Virus record (IMG/VR): IMGVR_UViG_3300043411_000910
Span: 1 to 64,000 of that record
Length of the DNA stretch: 64,000 nucleotides
Origin: a virus
Strand: one strand, 5' to 3'
Positions 15,988-26,483 of this stretch are shown here, in pieces; position 1 is the stretch's first letter; each line of letters starts with the position of its first letter. The translations under genes were made by a program, and so were the position numbers. The notes beneath the pieces are model-generated. The model was given only the letters and a program-made list of their open reading frames with translations, did no database searches and had not been told where the DNA came from.

Positions 15988-18900
15988 ATGAGTAACTACC
16001 CAACATCAATAGATAATGATGCAACAATTCCATCAGTTAATGATAATATTACTGAAATTGGAGCTGAAGCAATAAATGCTCTTAAAGAAGCTGTAATAAA
16101 TATAGAATCTGAATTGGGTATTGGTTTATCCGGATCAGTAGCAGATCTTGCAACAAGATTAGATGTAGCTTTAAATCCAGACGGGACAATAAATTCATCA
16201 GTTTTAATATCTGCTGGTTTAGTTACTTTACCAATAACTAATTCACAAATATCAGCAACAGCTCAAATAGATGAATCTAAATTAAATTTAAATTATCCAA
16301 CATCAACATTAAATACAAGTATCGCGTTGGCAGAGGCTCATGCTCAATCTGCTTTAGGATGGATAAATCTAAATTCTAATAAAATTTCAAGCCACATAGA
16401 TGGGACATCTTTTTTCCATACATTATCCGCTATAGAAGTTGCAAGTGACTCATCTGGATATTTAAAAAATAAATATCTAACAAATAGAGATAATACAAAC
16501 TCTTATACTTTTATTGATGATCTTAATAGTGATTTTGTTGATCATCAAAGAAAAGATGGAACAACTGTATCTTCAACAAATGTAACTACACTTGGTGGTG
16601 GTAATTATCCAGATAATTATTCACATACCGCTGGTGCTATTTATATAAACACAAATAATTTTGCCACTATACCACAAACAACAAATACTTTACAAGAGCT
16701 AGCTGAATTCATAGATAACACATCTATATTTCTATATGGCTCCAGAGTTCAAAATTTTTACTCTAATGGTGTATCTAAAGCTTCTAGATCAGTTTCATTG
16801 AAGTCAGATACCAGAAGCATAGAATTGATTCCAGCAACAACGGCTAGGACGTATCTAAGAAATGATGGTACAACTTCCGTTCCAGTAGATGATATTTCAG
16901 AAGGTGATGACATTATTGAGTTCACACCAGAAGACGTTGTTACAAATAACAATCTTTTTGATGCACAATTTTCTTTGGTAAATGCTGGGGATATTGTCGT
17001 TGTAAACTATGGAACAGTACAAGCTGAATTCATAGTAAAAGAAAAGAAATATCTATATGGTGGTGGTAAGCAATACATTATAAGAATAAATGGTACAAAT
17101 CTAAAATATACAACATCCGCAAGTGTATCTATATATAGAAAACAATATACAACTGATAAGCAACATGTGCTAGCATTAGCTAATGCAGAAAATGTAGATG
17201 CTCAATTAACAAGCTTAATAGCTATACATCCAAGAAGCGCATCTGTACTTGGAATTGGATTCAATCCAAATCTATTAGACACAGAGCATTATAATTTGTA
17301 TCTAGCATTTTATCCTAATGGAAATCTAGATGGTTATGAAGTACTACCAGCAATTGACGTAACAGGTAATGCAGGTACAACTCCAGGTAGATATACGTTG
17401 GAGTACATTGTTAATAAAACAAATCTAGCATTCAGGATAAATGGATACAACTATAGATTTGCTGCCTATCAATACAATGGCGAATTTGGAATTGCATTAA
17501 CTGATCCATATAGCAATTCAGCATTTTCAATAATATCAGGAACAGTAGATTCAGCTGGAGCATATGACCAAACATCAACTGTAGCTTCTTATCCAAACAA
17601 TGTTGTAGATGTTTTTGACTATTTAGATACGCTAAGTGAAACTCAAAAACCAAAAGATGCATTAGGATTTGGACCAAGTGCAGCAAATATAGCTTCTCCA
17701 CCTTATTTGGGTGATTATGCAACAGAAGAGCAAGCATTGTATCCAACAAAAGTATTCTTTCCTCTAAAAAGAAATTACTACTATGTTAATGGAACAGAGA
17801 GAGATACATTTTCTCCAGATGTCAATCAAATAACAGATGGATATGGTGATGGTTATTGGCTAGCAGAGATAACAGATGTAACTGTTATCCCAGGACCATC
17901 TGGTAGGGTTGATGTTACATACAAAGTTCCATATGATTTATTAACATCGAATATAAAAATAGGTAAAACATTAGTTATCCAACCATTAACTGATGGATAT
18001 TTTATTGATTCTGGAAGATTTATGATCAGTGATATTTCATCTAACATGTGTGATGGATACTCTGATTTCACTAGTATAACTGTATATGATGCTGTACATG
18101 GGTTTGGATCCTCACCAACAACAACGGCTGATATAGGTACTTTTGTAAAGCTATACTTCAATTACGATTCAATAGGCTTTAATGATCAAAATGCAAGTGA
18201 TGATACAGTAATCAGTCCATTTAAAAGATATTTTGAGGTGTATGTAAACCAAGATGGAAAAACATTTGCTCATGAAAGAGCAAGAATGTCAACTGATCCA
18301 GCTGACATAACAGTATTATCCCAAACTTTATATGGATCACTAGCTGCTTCAAATATAGATGTTTGCTATATTTCTCCGAAATTAAAAGGATATACTTATG
18401 GTTCTATAAAGAAGATAAGTTTAAACTTGGATTATACCTCTACCACTGGGTTAGTACTAGCTTACCTTAATAATTATAATGGTGTTGCCAATAAAACCAG
18501 GGGACCAATAGCTCAAGGATTTATTGGTGAAAGGATAAGAGTATATGATGAGTCAAATATCGATTTTATCGAAATAAGATTGGATATTGATAATACCGTA
18601 GCCTCATTTAGTTCAGAAAATATAGACATACAACTATATAATTCTTTGGAGCTAGATCAGGAATTATTTTTACTTGGAAGTTGCTTATTAAATACATCTA
18701 CAAACAGAATATTAGTATTAAATGATCTAAGAGAGTTTGGAAATGTTGCTGAAAAGGATATAAGCAAATCTTTAATAGATTTTATAGGAATGGGTGATAA
18801 GTACCTACATTCAAATGGAGTTGTATCGGGATTTGATTTATCTCCAGATGCACCAAATCCAGCTGATAATCAAATTTATTTAACAGGTGGTATTGCTTCA

Positions 18901-21873
18901 GTAAATGGTAGATTTGCATTATTAAATGCTGATACTGTGGAGATACCAGTAGTTAAAGAAAATGTTTCATCATCATATTACAATGTACTTTGGGCTTTAT
19001 GTGTTAACGATAAATCTGAATATGTGTCTATACCAATAACAGATATTCAAATTTCAGGAAATTATACGCCAGGATCAAGAAAGGTCTCTTTAACTGAATT
19101 AACAAGTGCAACTACGTACAAAGTAGAATCAAGTACGATAGAAAAACTATTGGTAAGAAAAGATTTAGTTATTTTATATCTGGTTAATTCAGTAATAACT
19201 GGCACTGGTCCATATACAACAACTTTAAATATAATGGATATGAAGCGCTATGCTTATAGCACAGATAGTTATTCAGCTAAATATACAGATATAAAAGAAT
19301 TTGGAAATTATAGGTCTATAACATCTATTGTTAATAATTTAAGATTCAATGGATCTAATATTAGTTTTGTTGATGTCAACGGAGCTGTAGAGGGATGTGA
19401 GACAGATCTTGTATTAACACAATCAAATATAATAACAATATCTGGTGGTGGACCAGATGTATCTTCTATTTTATTTACAGATAGGACTTTAAATGTTAAA
19501 AATATACATTTTAAAAATCTAAGATTACAAATAGAAAATACAACCACAAATAATGTTTTGAATATAGATGATAAATGTGAGTTTGAAAACTGTGAAATAT
19601 CTATAACAATGACTGGATCTGGATTTGCAGCCGGCTATGCAATTCAGGTTGGTGATAATGTTAAATTTAATAACTGTGCATTTGACATAAATTATGATGA
19701 TATAGCCGCATCTGGTGAAAAGATGATAAGCTTGATTGGTAACAATATAGAATTTACCAATTGTACATTCATAAGCTCATTCGGTCAAAGCGTTGATTTT
19801 AACTCATCACCATATTACATATATGGCTCAGCAAGAAGCAATGTAAAAATTAAAGACTCAAGTTTTGCTGGAAATGAAAGATCATCTATTTATTTTACAA
19901 ATTCTAGTAAAATAGAAATAGTAAATAACACATTTAATACAACTTTAGATGCCAGTACATATGTACCTGGGTATTCTAGTTCAAATATATGTAATTATTT
20001 TTATGAAGGGATAGTTCATATAAATTCGTCTTCGACTGGAATATCGAACATACTAATAAGAAATAACTCATATACCTCTTCTGTATATAATAGAAAAGAT
20101 TTCTGTTCAGTTGTATTTTCAGGATCAGATGCTAGAATTAAAAATCTAACTATAGAAAATAATTATTTTGAAGATACATCTTCATCTGAAGTACAACATA
20201 CAGCACTAAGCGTAATTTATACTTCGACCAGTCCAAATATTTTAAGAACTGGATATCTAGAAGATTGTATAATCAGAAACAATTACTGCAATAAAGACCA
20301 AGGATTCCTAGTAACATCTAATCATTATTCATCTGATGATAAGATGTATATAAAGATGATTCCAATCAATGTTGTAATAGAAAACAATTTATGTGGATCT
20401 ATAGGTTATTATGGTGGTTCATCTAAGAAAACAACTTCAATTGGTTACAACCATACATCTAATAGGTATTCATCTAACTTAGTGATAAGTAGGAATACAA
20501 CAAACCTAGTATTCAACGCTAGAGCTGATGGTAAGCAACAAAGAATAACCACGCTAGACACTGGTGTTACTGTAAATCTAGCACAATATGCTACATGCGA
20601 AACTAAAATATCAGAAAATACTTCAAGTTATATTTTAGTAGGAATAGCATATAATACTGACTCTTCATTAAAGATAGTTGACAATATTTGTCCAGCATTA
20701 GATAAACAATGGTTAGTTGATAATATAGGCTATTCTTATATTGGCGGAAATACTGTTGTTAGCTATTCAATAATAGTTGATTCATTGAAGCATAATGCAG
20801 CACCAACAGCATCAACAAGTAGACCAGCAAATGATGAAAATTCTTCTTGCATAATATCTAACAATACAATACATCAAGGGTTCTGGCTAAACTCATCTGG
20901 AGTTGCTTATCTAGTGCAGCCAATTGGCTATATCTATTCCAGATCTTCAAGTGTGATCGAGAATAACTATTGCAGAGATACACAGGGTAATTTAACACAC
21001 CTAATATCCGTTGGTGCAGCTAATTGTATAATTAAAGGAAATAATATATCTAGGAACGGAGTTGATAGTTCAGGTACAACTGAAGGATATTTTGGTTTCT
21101 ATAATGATGAATCTACAGCTTGGGATGGTGCTAATTCTCAAGGTCTTGTTGTAGATAATATAATGGATTCGGAATATTTAGATGTCAGTTTAGCCGACAA
21201 TATAGTTAAAAATAAGTTTCCAAACACATGGACAGTAACTAGAAATATAAATCAAGTTGGTTATCAGAGTTTTTCAATAATCTCTGACACTGTTGAATAC
21301 ATATCTGGTGGCGTTACTCAGTCTACTTTAATTGATTCTGATGTAGCTTTTGCCAGGCTACAGGATGCAAGCTCGAACACATATAGCTCATTAATGAGTA
21401 CAATGTTTTGCTCTAATACAACACAAGACAAATTAGTGCAAGTACAATATAATCTTGGTCAATCATTGCCAGATAATGTTAGAGTATTGAGCGCTTCAAT
21501 GAGGATAAAGAAATTAGGTGCTGGAACACTAAATTCTTCATCTCCAGCTTCAGAGTTTAGAATATCATTAAATAGATTAACAACCTCATTTAGTAATCCT
21601 ACAGGATCTATAGATTTAACCTCAATAACAACTTCAGATACATTTGTTGAAACATCAACAATAGTGACACAGAGTTTAAATTCTGGATTATATGATCCAG
21701 CTGCCGTTAATACTGTATTTAGCTTATCTTTAGCTGCTGTTAGCTCAGCTACAGAAAAATTTGTTATCAACGATAGGTCACCAATAATGTTATCATTCAA
21801 TTGCCTATTCCAAGTTGCAACAGGTAATTTAAACATAATTCTATCACCAATGGTTGTTAAATACAAATGGTAA
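15988..21873 (+). CDS. Giant tailspike/fibre protein with a beta-helix domain
   Basis: This encodes 1,961 residues, with GGAG upstream of the ATG. The first 150 residues are helical with a fibre-like N-terminal repeat (Asn-Glu-Ile-Gly type), likely for virion attachment. A long beta-rich middle follows. Residues about 1,150-1,750 form a ladder of Asn-Asn-x-Phe/Tyr/Cys turns (such as Ile-Arg-Asn-Asn, Ile-Glu-Asn-Asn, Ile-Ser-Asn-Asn) spaced by short strands, the signature of a right-handed parallel beta-helix as in pectate-lyase-like tailspikes. The C-terminal 200 residues look like a separate beta-sandwich. It probably binds or degrades a host surface polysaccharide; the active site cannot be located by eye. 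Confidence 0.78.
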   Translation: MSNYPTSIDNDATIPSVNDNITEIGAEAINALKEAVINIESELGIGLSGSVADLATRLDVALNPDGTINSSVLISAGLVTLPITNSQISATAQIDESKLNLNYPTSTLNTSIALAEAHAQSALGWINLNSNKISSHIDGTSFFHTLSAIEVASDSSGYLKNKYLTNRDNTNSYTFIDDLNSDFVDHQRKDGTTVSSTNVTTLGGGNYPDNYSHTAGAIYINTNNFATIPQTTNTLQELAEFIDNTSIFLYGSRVQNFYSNGVSKASRSVSLKSDTRSIELIPATTARTYLRNDGTTSVPVDDISEGDDIIEFTPEDVVTNNNLFDAQFSLVNAGDIVVVNYGTVQAEFIVKEKKYLYGGGKQYIIRINGTNLKYTTSASVSIYRKQYTTDKQHVLALANAENVDAQLTSLIAIHPRSASVLGIGFNPNLLDTEHYNLYLAFYPNGNLDGYEVLPAIDVTGNAGTTPGRYTLEYIVNKTNLAFRINGYNYRFAAYQYNGEFGIALTDPYSNSAFSIISGTVDSAGAYDQTSTVASYPNNVVDVFDYLDTLSETQKPKDALGFGPSAANIASPPYLGDYATEEQALYPTKVFFPLKRNYYYVNGTERDTFSPDVNQITDGYGDGYWLAEITDVTVIPGPSGRVDVTYKVPYDLLTSNIKIGKTLVIQPLTDGYFIDSGRFMISDISSNMCDGYSDFTSITVYDAVHGFGSSPTTTADIGTFVKLYFNYDSIGFNDQNASDDTVISPFKRYFEVYVNQDGKTFAHERARMSTDPADITVLSQTLYGSLAASNIDVCYISPKLKGYTYGSIKKISLNLDYTSTTGLVLAYLNNYNGVANKTRGPIAQGFIGERIRVYDESNIDFIEIRLDIDNTVASFSSENIDIQLYNSLELDQELFLLGSCLLNTSTNRILVLNDLREFGNVAEKDISKSLIDFIGMGDKYLHSNGVVSGFDLSPDAPNPADNQIYLTGGIASVNGRFALLNADTVEIPVVKENVSSSYYNVLWALCVNDKSEYVSIPITDIQISGNYTPGSRKVSLTELTSATTYKVESSTIEKLLVRKDLVILYLVNSVITGTGPYTTTLNIMDMKRYAYSTDSYSAKYTDIKEFGNYRSITSIVNNLRFNGSNISFVDVNGAVEGCETDLVLTQSNIITISGGGPDVSSILFTDRTLNVKNIHFKNLRLQIENTTTNNVLNIDDKCEFENCEISITMTGSGFAAGYAIQVGDNVKFNNCAFDINYDDIAASGEKMISLIGNNIEFTNCTFISSFGQSVDFNSSPYYIYGSARSNVKIKDSSFAGNERSSIYFTNSSKIEIVNNTFNTTLDASTYVPGYSSSNICNYFYEGIVHINSSSTGISNILIRNNSYTSSVYNRKDFCSVVFSGSDARIKNLTIENNYFEDTSSSEVQHTALSVIYTSTSPNILRTGYLEDCIIRNNYCNKDQGFLVTSNHYSSDDKMYIKMIPINVVIENNLCGSIGYYGGSSKKTTSIGYNHTSNRYSSNLVISRNTTNLVFNARADGKQQRITTLDTGVTVNLAQYATCETKISENTSSYILVGIAYNTDSSLKIVDNICPALDKQWLVDNIGYSYIGGNTVVSYSIIVDSLKHNAAPTASTSRPANDENSSCIISNNTIHQGFWLNSSGVAYLVQPIGYIYSRSSSVIENNYCRDTQGNLTHLISVGAANCIIKGNNISRNGVDSSGTTEGYFGFYNDESTAWDGANSQGLVVDNIMDSEYLDVSLADNIVKNKFPNTWTVTRNINQVGYQSFSIISDTVEYISGGVTQSTLIDSDVAFARLQDASSNTYSSLMSTMFCSNTTQDKLVQVQYNLGQSLPDNVRVLSASMRIKKLGAGTLNSSSPASEFRISLNRLTTSFSNPTGSIDLTSITTSDTFVETSTIVTQSLNSGLYDPAAVNTVFSLSLAAVSSATEKFVINDRSPIMLSFNCLFQVATGNLNIILSPMVVKYKW

Positions 21874-21874
21874 T

Positions 21875-22645
21875 ATGGCTTCAACTAATAACTTCTACAG
21901 ATCAGATTTAAACTCGATACACAATCTTGTTCAATCAAGCATGATTGTGTATCCTAAAGAATTAATACTAGCTGTATTAAAAGACTTTTTTGCTAAGGAC
22001 TCTTTCTATAGATATGTTAAGGATGAATTTGGTTTTGCTAAAACTGTATCTCAAAAAGATCTAGAACTTGAAGATGGTTTAATAAATACAAAAACAACTA
22101 GATTATTTATAGGTGAAAATTATAGGAAAGATGTTATCTTTTATCCAGCAATTTTAATAAAGTCTAATGGTATGAAATATACACCAATTTCATTTAATAG
22201 AAATGAAGGAACCATACAATACAAAAAGGTAATTTATGATGATGGATATGGTCATCAAGTTGAAGTAACAAAACCAGCTGCATTTGTTACAGCTGGTGCT
22301 TGGGAAGGTTCTTTAACCATAGATATTTATTCTAGATCATTAAGGGCTTGTGATGATCTTTCTGAGTTAGTTGGTATGGCTTTAACAGAAATTTATTTCA
22401 ATGTTTTAAGTGATGCCGGAGTACTTGTTAAACCAGTAAGTATTGGTGGATCGAATACTCAAGAAGATAGAAATGATAAACTTTTTAAGCAAAGTATAAA
22501 TTTAGACATCAGGACAGAGTATAGAAGAGAAATTCCAATCTATAATTTGATAGAAGCAATAAACTTTGTAATTGAGTTTGATGATCTATCAAGTGGTGAA
22601 TCTTCACCTGCTACAGATCTTACTATAAATTATAAAATAGAATGA
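21875..22645 (+). CDS. Tail-terminator-like structural protein
   Basis: This encodes 256 residues from ATG 21875, one base after the preceding stop. It is a mixed alpha/beta protein with Phe-Tyr-Pro-Ala-Ile-Leu-Ile-Lys, a central Gly-Ser-Leu-Thr-Ile-Asp-Ile-Tyr-Ser strand, and late Asp-Ile-Arg-Thr-Glu-Tyr-Arg-Arg-Glu-Ile-Pro-Ile. The tail sheath gene follows directly, and in many myoviruses the gene before the sheath encodes the tail terminator or tail-completion protein, which caps the tube and sheath. The assignment rests on gene order and general fold pattern. Confidence 0.55.
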   Translation: MASTNNFYRSDLNSIHNLVQSSMIVYPKELILAVLKDFFAKDSFYRYVKDEFGFAKTVSQKDLELEDGLINTKTTRLFIGENYRKDVIFYPAILIKSNGMKYTPISFNRNEGTIQYKKVIYDDGYGHQVEVTKPAAFVTAGAWEGSLTIDIYSRSLRACDDLSELVGMALTEIYFNVLSDAGVLVKPVSIGGSNTQEDRNDKLFKQSINLDIRTEYRREIPIYNLIEAINFVIEFDDLSSGESSPATDLTINYKIE

Positions 22646-22749
22646 TTAATATTTTCTAATTTATAATTGAAGCCAAGTAATTGAACTGGGCATAAAAAGA
22701 AAAATAATTAAGAATAAGAATTCAATGTAAATTCTAGCAGGATAAATAT

Positions 22750-25506
22750 ATGGCAAATATTCCAGGTTTAACAAATACTATACCTAGCGTTGTATCAGAT
22801 GTTACAACACAATCACGAGGTGTTTCACTACAAGGTGGCGCTCGCGTATTAGCTTTGATTGGTGAGGGAAGCACAACAGAAACTCTGGTTTCTACTGCCG
22901 TAGGTGGAGGTAAAGATGGATTAAATTCTTCTTATACTTCAACCACTGGTTCTGATGGTAGACACTTTAGAGCCTCTGCTTTTCCTCTAACAGAAAATAG
23001 AACAGTTGTTAGGAAAAATGGTGTAACCTTAACAGGTTATGAAGGAACCATTGATTCGAATTCATTTTCAAGTAAATATGATTATAGGTTTGATCCAGCA
23101 ACCGGAAAACTAGAGCTTCAAAAAGCTTATATAGTTGATCAAGGTGGATCTACATATGTTCCTCTAACAACAAACGTTGGTATTGGTACAATAAACAGTC
23201 TAACTCTACTAGATCTAAATGCACCAAATGAAACATGGACAATTAGATGTATATCAGTCCAAAGAAACAATCTAAATGAACCTTTAGATCAAGTTGCTAA
23301 ATTCATAGCAATTGGCTCTGTTTCAGGGGCAAAACTTGATTCAAATGGTAATCCAATAATTTGGGTTGCTAATAATCAAGTAGTAAATAACTCAATATTG
23401 AGATTCTCAATACAAGAAACACAATCAAGCGGATCTTCAGAGTCTCCATTTAGAGAGGGTGATGCATTTACAATAAAAGTTGCCAGCGGTGTTCTAAGCA
23501 CAGATGATTCATTATCTCTAACATACATTGCTACAACAACAATAAATGATCCACAGGCAATGCAAGGTATGAATGATGTTATCAAAAAGCATGGTATCCC
23601 AAGCTTAGATAACAATCTTTCTCTAGGCGCCCAATTAGCTTTCGGTGCAGGAGCTTCTACTGTAATATGTGTTCAAGCAGCACCATCAATGCCAAGAAGA
23701 GTTTCTTATTCACTTATTGATGCAATAAACTCAACATCAACAAATGATGAAGAATTTATATTTGCTCTACCAGAAACAGTGACTCCAAATGCAGATTCAG
23801 ATATTCATTTCTTTGTAACAAATAATACAACTAATGAAGAAACACAACAACTACCAAACAAAATTGAATTTTATACTGTTGGTGAATCAGGCGGACCAAC
23901 ACTAACTGATTTTATCAATGATACAACACCACAACCATCAGGTTATTCATACTGTTATTCAGTAATAGAAAGAATAGCCTCTGTATCAACTGGTGCCGAT
24001 GGTTATCTAGCAAGAGATCCTTCTTTCACAACAAAAGGTATATTTAGCTCAGCTGAAGAATTTGACTCAACATATGTAAGCAAAACTTTAAGACTAATTG
24101 ATGCTACTAATGTTGCAAATATAGGTGAGTTTACTGTAACAGCAGTTAATGATGGAAAACTATATGTAACCGCGACTAGCTTCTCAGAGTTTGTAAATGA
24201 ATCCTCAGTAACATTCTCTTTGGTTGATTCATTAACAGATTTATCATTAGCTGATGATACTGATGGTACTCTAGTTAAGATAGCATCAACAGATAAAGCT
24301 ACATTTACTTCTACAGCAGTAGATTTTAGTGTGTTCAATGATATTATTGGTAAAAAACTAAGAATATCATCATCAGATGATAACAATGGTTTATACGATA
24401 TCTTAAGCTATGACTCAGGAACAAATACACTAACAATCAAAAAAGCTTTTGTTTCAGAATCAGGGTTAAGATATGAAGTTCTAGATTCAGCTAACACAAG
24501 TAAATATGTAGTTGTAAACAGAGACGTTGTTCCAAATGGTTATGCTTTAAGAGTAACACTAATAGATGAAAAGGATGCCGCATTCTTCGACGCTGGTTGG
24601 TTGTCAGCTCTAGAATCGCTAGAAACAGTTGAATGTGATATTTTATCTGTTCTACCAAAACAAACAAAATCATCTATATTCCAAAATGCTTTAAATCATT
24701 GTAAGCTAATGAGTAATATAAGAAATAAGAAAGAAAGAGTATTATTCATGGGAGCTATCCAAGGATTAACCCCAGATAATTTGACTGGTACTGAAGATGC
24801 CGCTGTAGAAGACATTGGAGTGCTGGAAGGTATCCAAGGTGATTCAGTCACAGAAGTGCTTGCAGCCAATGTTGAAGATTTAGCTAACTATTCTGTAGCT
24901 GATGCCTTCGGATCAACCTATAGAAATGTTTATCTTTACCCTGACGAGGTTGTTGTTAATGTAAATGGCACTAATACTTTAGTTGATGGATTCTATATGG
25001 CTCCAGCGGCAGCAGGATATGTAAGTGCTGACCCAAAGATTGAAAATCCACTAACAAATAAAGTAATTCCTGGGTTTACAATTCTAAGAAACAAAACATA
25101 TAACCTAACAACACTAGAGGCTTTAGCACAAGCTGGTGTTACAACTCTTCAACCTGTAAGTGGTGGTGGTAGAGTAATATGGGGCAAAACAACAACTCAA
25201 TCTGGTTTCCCAGAAGAAGAAGAAATCAGCATAGTATTCATAAGAGATAGAGTTGCTAAGATAATGAGGGCGGCTTTCCAAGGATTCATTGGTACTCCAG
25301 AAAGCTCAGATCAAAAAGCTGTATTGACAAGCAGAGCTGTTCAAATATTAAATGCACTTGTGTCTCAGAAATTAATAACTGCATACACAGATCCAGTTGT
25401 TGAGAGAGATGGTACAGACCCAAGACAATTTAATATCTCTTTTAATATCCAGCCAACGTATCCAACCAATTGGATTTTTTTGAAAATAAATGTCGGTCAA
25501 CTATAA
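22750..25506 (+). CDS. Tail sheath protein
   Basis: This encodes 918 residues. The N-terminal Ile-Pro-Gly-Leu-Thr and Arg-Gly-Val-Ser-Leu-Gln segments are as in sheath proteins. The conserved C-terminal sheath domain runs from about 780 to 918: Ile-Val-Phe-Ile-Arg-Asp-Arg, Phe-Ile-Gly-Thr-Pro, Val-Glu-Arg-Asp-Gly-Thr-Asp-Pro-Arg, and a final Phe-Asn-Ile-Gln-Pro-Thr-Tyr-Pro strand ending Lys-Ile-Asn-Val-Gly. The protein is longer than the T4 sheath (659), so the middle (about 350-600) holds inserted surface domains. A 104-bp gap upstream probably carries its promoter, though I see no convincing boxes. A strong terminator follows. The sheath contracts to drive the tube through the host envelope. 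Confidence 0.9.
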   Translation: MANIPGLTNTIPSVVSDVTTQSRGVSLQGGARVLALIGEGSTTETLVSTAVGGGKDGLNSSYTSTTGSDGRHFRASAFPLTENRTVVRKNGVTLTGYEGTIDSNSFSSKYDYRFDPATGKLELQKAYIVDQGGSTYVPLTTNVGIGTINSLTLLDLNAPNETWTIRCISVQRNNLNEPLDQVAKFIAIGSVSGAKLDSNGNPIIWVANNQVVNNSILRFSIQETQSSGSSESPFREGDAFTIKVASGVLSTDDSLSLTYIATTTINDPQAMQGMNDVIKKHGIPSLDNNLSLGAQLAFGAGASTVICVQAAPSMPRRVSYSLIDAINSTSTNDEEFIFALPETVTPNADSDIHFFVTNNTTNEETQQLPNKIEFYTVGESGGPTLTDFINDTTPQPSGYSYCYSVIERIASVSTGADGYLARDPSFTTKGIFSSAEEFDSTYVSKTLRLIDATNVANIGEFTVTAVNDGKLYVTATSFSEFVNESSVTFSLVDSLTDLSLADDTDGTLVKIASTDKATFTSTAVDFSVFNDIIGKKLRISSSDDNNGLYDILSYDSGTNTLTIKKAFVSESGLRYEVLDSANTSKYVVVNRDVVPNGYALRVTLIDEKDAAFFDAGWLSALESLETVECDILSVLPKQTKSSIFQNALNHCKLMSNIRNKKERVLFMGAIQGLTPDNLTGTEDAAVEDIGVLEGIQGDSVTEVLAANVEDLANYSVADAFGSTYRNVYLYPDEVVVNVNGTNTLVDGFYMAPAAAGYVSADPKIENPLTNKVIPGFTILRNKTYNLTTLEALAQAGVTTLQPVSGGGRVIWGKTTTQSGFPEEEEISIVFIRDRVAKIMRAAFQGFIGTPESSDQKAVLTSRAVQILNALVSQKLITAYTDPVVERDGTDPRQFNISFNIQPTYPTNWIFLKINVGQL

Positions 25507-25517
25507 AAGTATTGAAT

Positions 25518-25558
25518 AAAAAAGTGTGTTGTTATGAAGGCAACACACTTTTTTATTT
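25518..25558 (+). terminator. Intrinsic terminator after the tail sheath gene
   Basis: A 14-bp perfect stem (25518-25531 with 25541-25554), a 9-nt loop and continuing T-rich DNA. The A-run on the left and T-run on the right suggest activity in both directions. The loop contains the ATG (25534) of the next gene. Confidence 0.85.
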
Positions 25559-26370
25559 TCAATGAAGAATATTATTTTTATAACTTCAAAAGCATACAGA
25601 ATGAAGATATATGCAAAAATATAATAAGTTATAGTAATACAACAAGCAATAAAATTATCCACATATCTAAAGCTTTAGGGATAAGCAAAAATACTGTTAA
25701 AACTTTCTTTAAATTAAATAGCCAAGATAAAAACGCTTTAATGCAAAGTATAACTAAAAAATCGTGTGCTATATGCAAGCAAATTAAAGATAAAAATAAT
25801 TTTTCTAAAACTAAAAAAATTACTAAATGGGGTGAGCCAATTTATAATTGTTATTGTAATATATGTCAAATAGAATATACAAAAACAAGTGGTTTAGAGT
25901 ATAGGAAAAATAATAAAGAAAAAATAATTGAAAGGTGGAATAAGTATAAGAAAAACAATAAAGAGGCTGTTAAAATTGTACATAAAAAATATGTATTACG
26001 TAAAACAAATATAGATCCTTATTTTAAGTTCAAAAGAAATTTTTCTTTAAGAATGACTAATATTTTTAAAATAAAAGATAAAGATATGATTTATAGTTTA
26101 TTCGGGTATTCTTTAGATAACCTAAAGATTCATTTGGAATCTAAATTTGAATCATGGATGAATTGGTCTAATTGGGGTAAATATAATATTTCTAGTTGGG
26201 ATGATAATGATAGCACAACATGGAAATGGAATATAGACCATATAATACCACAAAGCTCATTAAAATATAAAACAATCAATGATGAAAATTTTAAAAAATG
26301 TTGGGCACTTGATAATTTAAGACCACTATCTGCAAAAGAAAATTTGATAAAATCAAATAAGATTATATAA
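25534..26370 (+). CDS. Free-standing HNH homing endonuclease
   Basis: This encodes up to 278 residues. A helix-turn-helix-like segment at about 43-60 precedes two Cys pairs (about 77-80 and 107-111) that could bind zinc. The HNH core is near the C terminus: Trp-Asn-Ile-Asp-His-Ile-Ile-Pro-Gln-Ser (about 232-241), then Cys-Trp-Ala-Leu-Asp-Asn-Leu-Arg-Pro-Leu and a final Glu-Asn-x2-Lys-Ser. This is the form found in phage homing HNH genes. The only upstream in-frame ATG lies in the loop of the sheath terminator without a ribosome site, so the start is uncertain; a later start near Met70 would lose the helix-turn-helix. It separates the sheath and tube genes, which are usually adjacent, as expected for a recent insertion. 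Confidence 0.82.
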   Translation: MKATHFFIFNEEYYFYNFKSIQNEDICKNIISYSNTTSNKIIHISKALGISKNTVKTFFKLNSQDKNALMQSITKKSCAICKQIKDKNNFSKTKKITKWGEPIYNCYCNICQIEYTKTSGLEYRKNNKEKIIERWNKYKKNNKEAVKIVHKKYVLRKTNIDPYFKFKRNFSLRMTNIFKIKDKDMIYSLFGYSLDNLKIHLESKFESWMNWSNWGKYNISSWDDNDSTTWKWNIDHIIPQSSLKYKTINDENFKKCWALDNLRPLSAKENLIKSNKII

Positions 26371-26385
26371 AATAAAGCAGCAATT

Positions 26386-26413
26386 AACGCGCGATCATAC
26401 GCGCGTTTTTTAT
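26386..26413 (+). terminator. Intrinsic terminator after the HNH homing gene
   Basis: AACGCGCG (26386-26393) and CGCGCGTT (26400-26407) enclose a 6-nt loop, followed by TTTTATTTT. The GC-rich stem stands out in this AT-rich region. Confidence 0.85.
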
Positions 26414-26483
26414 TTTGTGTGTATTATAACTAGGCATTTAATTAATATTACTAATATATAAAAATTATCTTGAGGGATATTAA

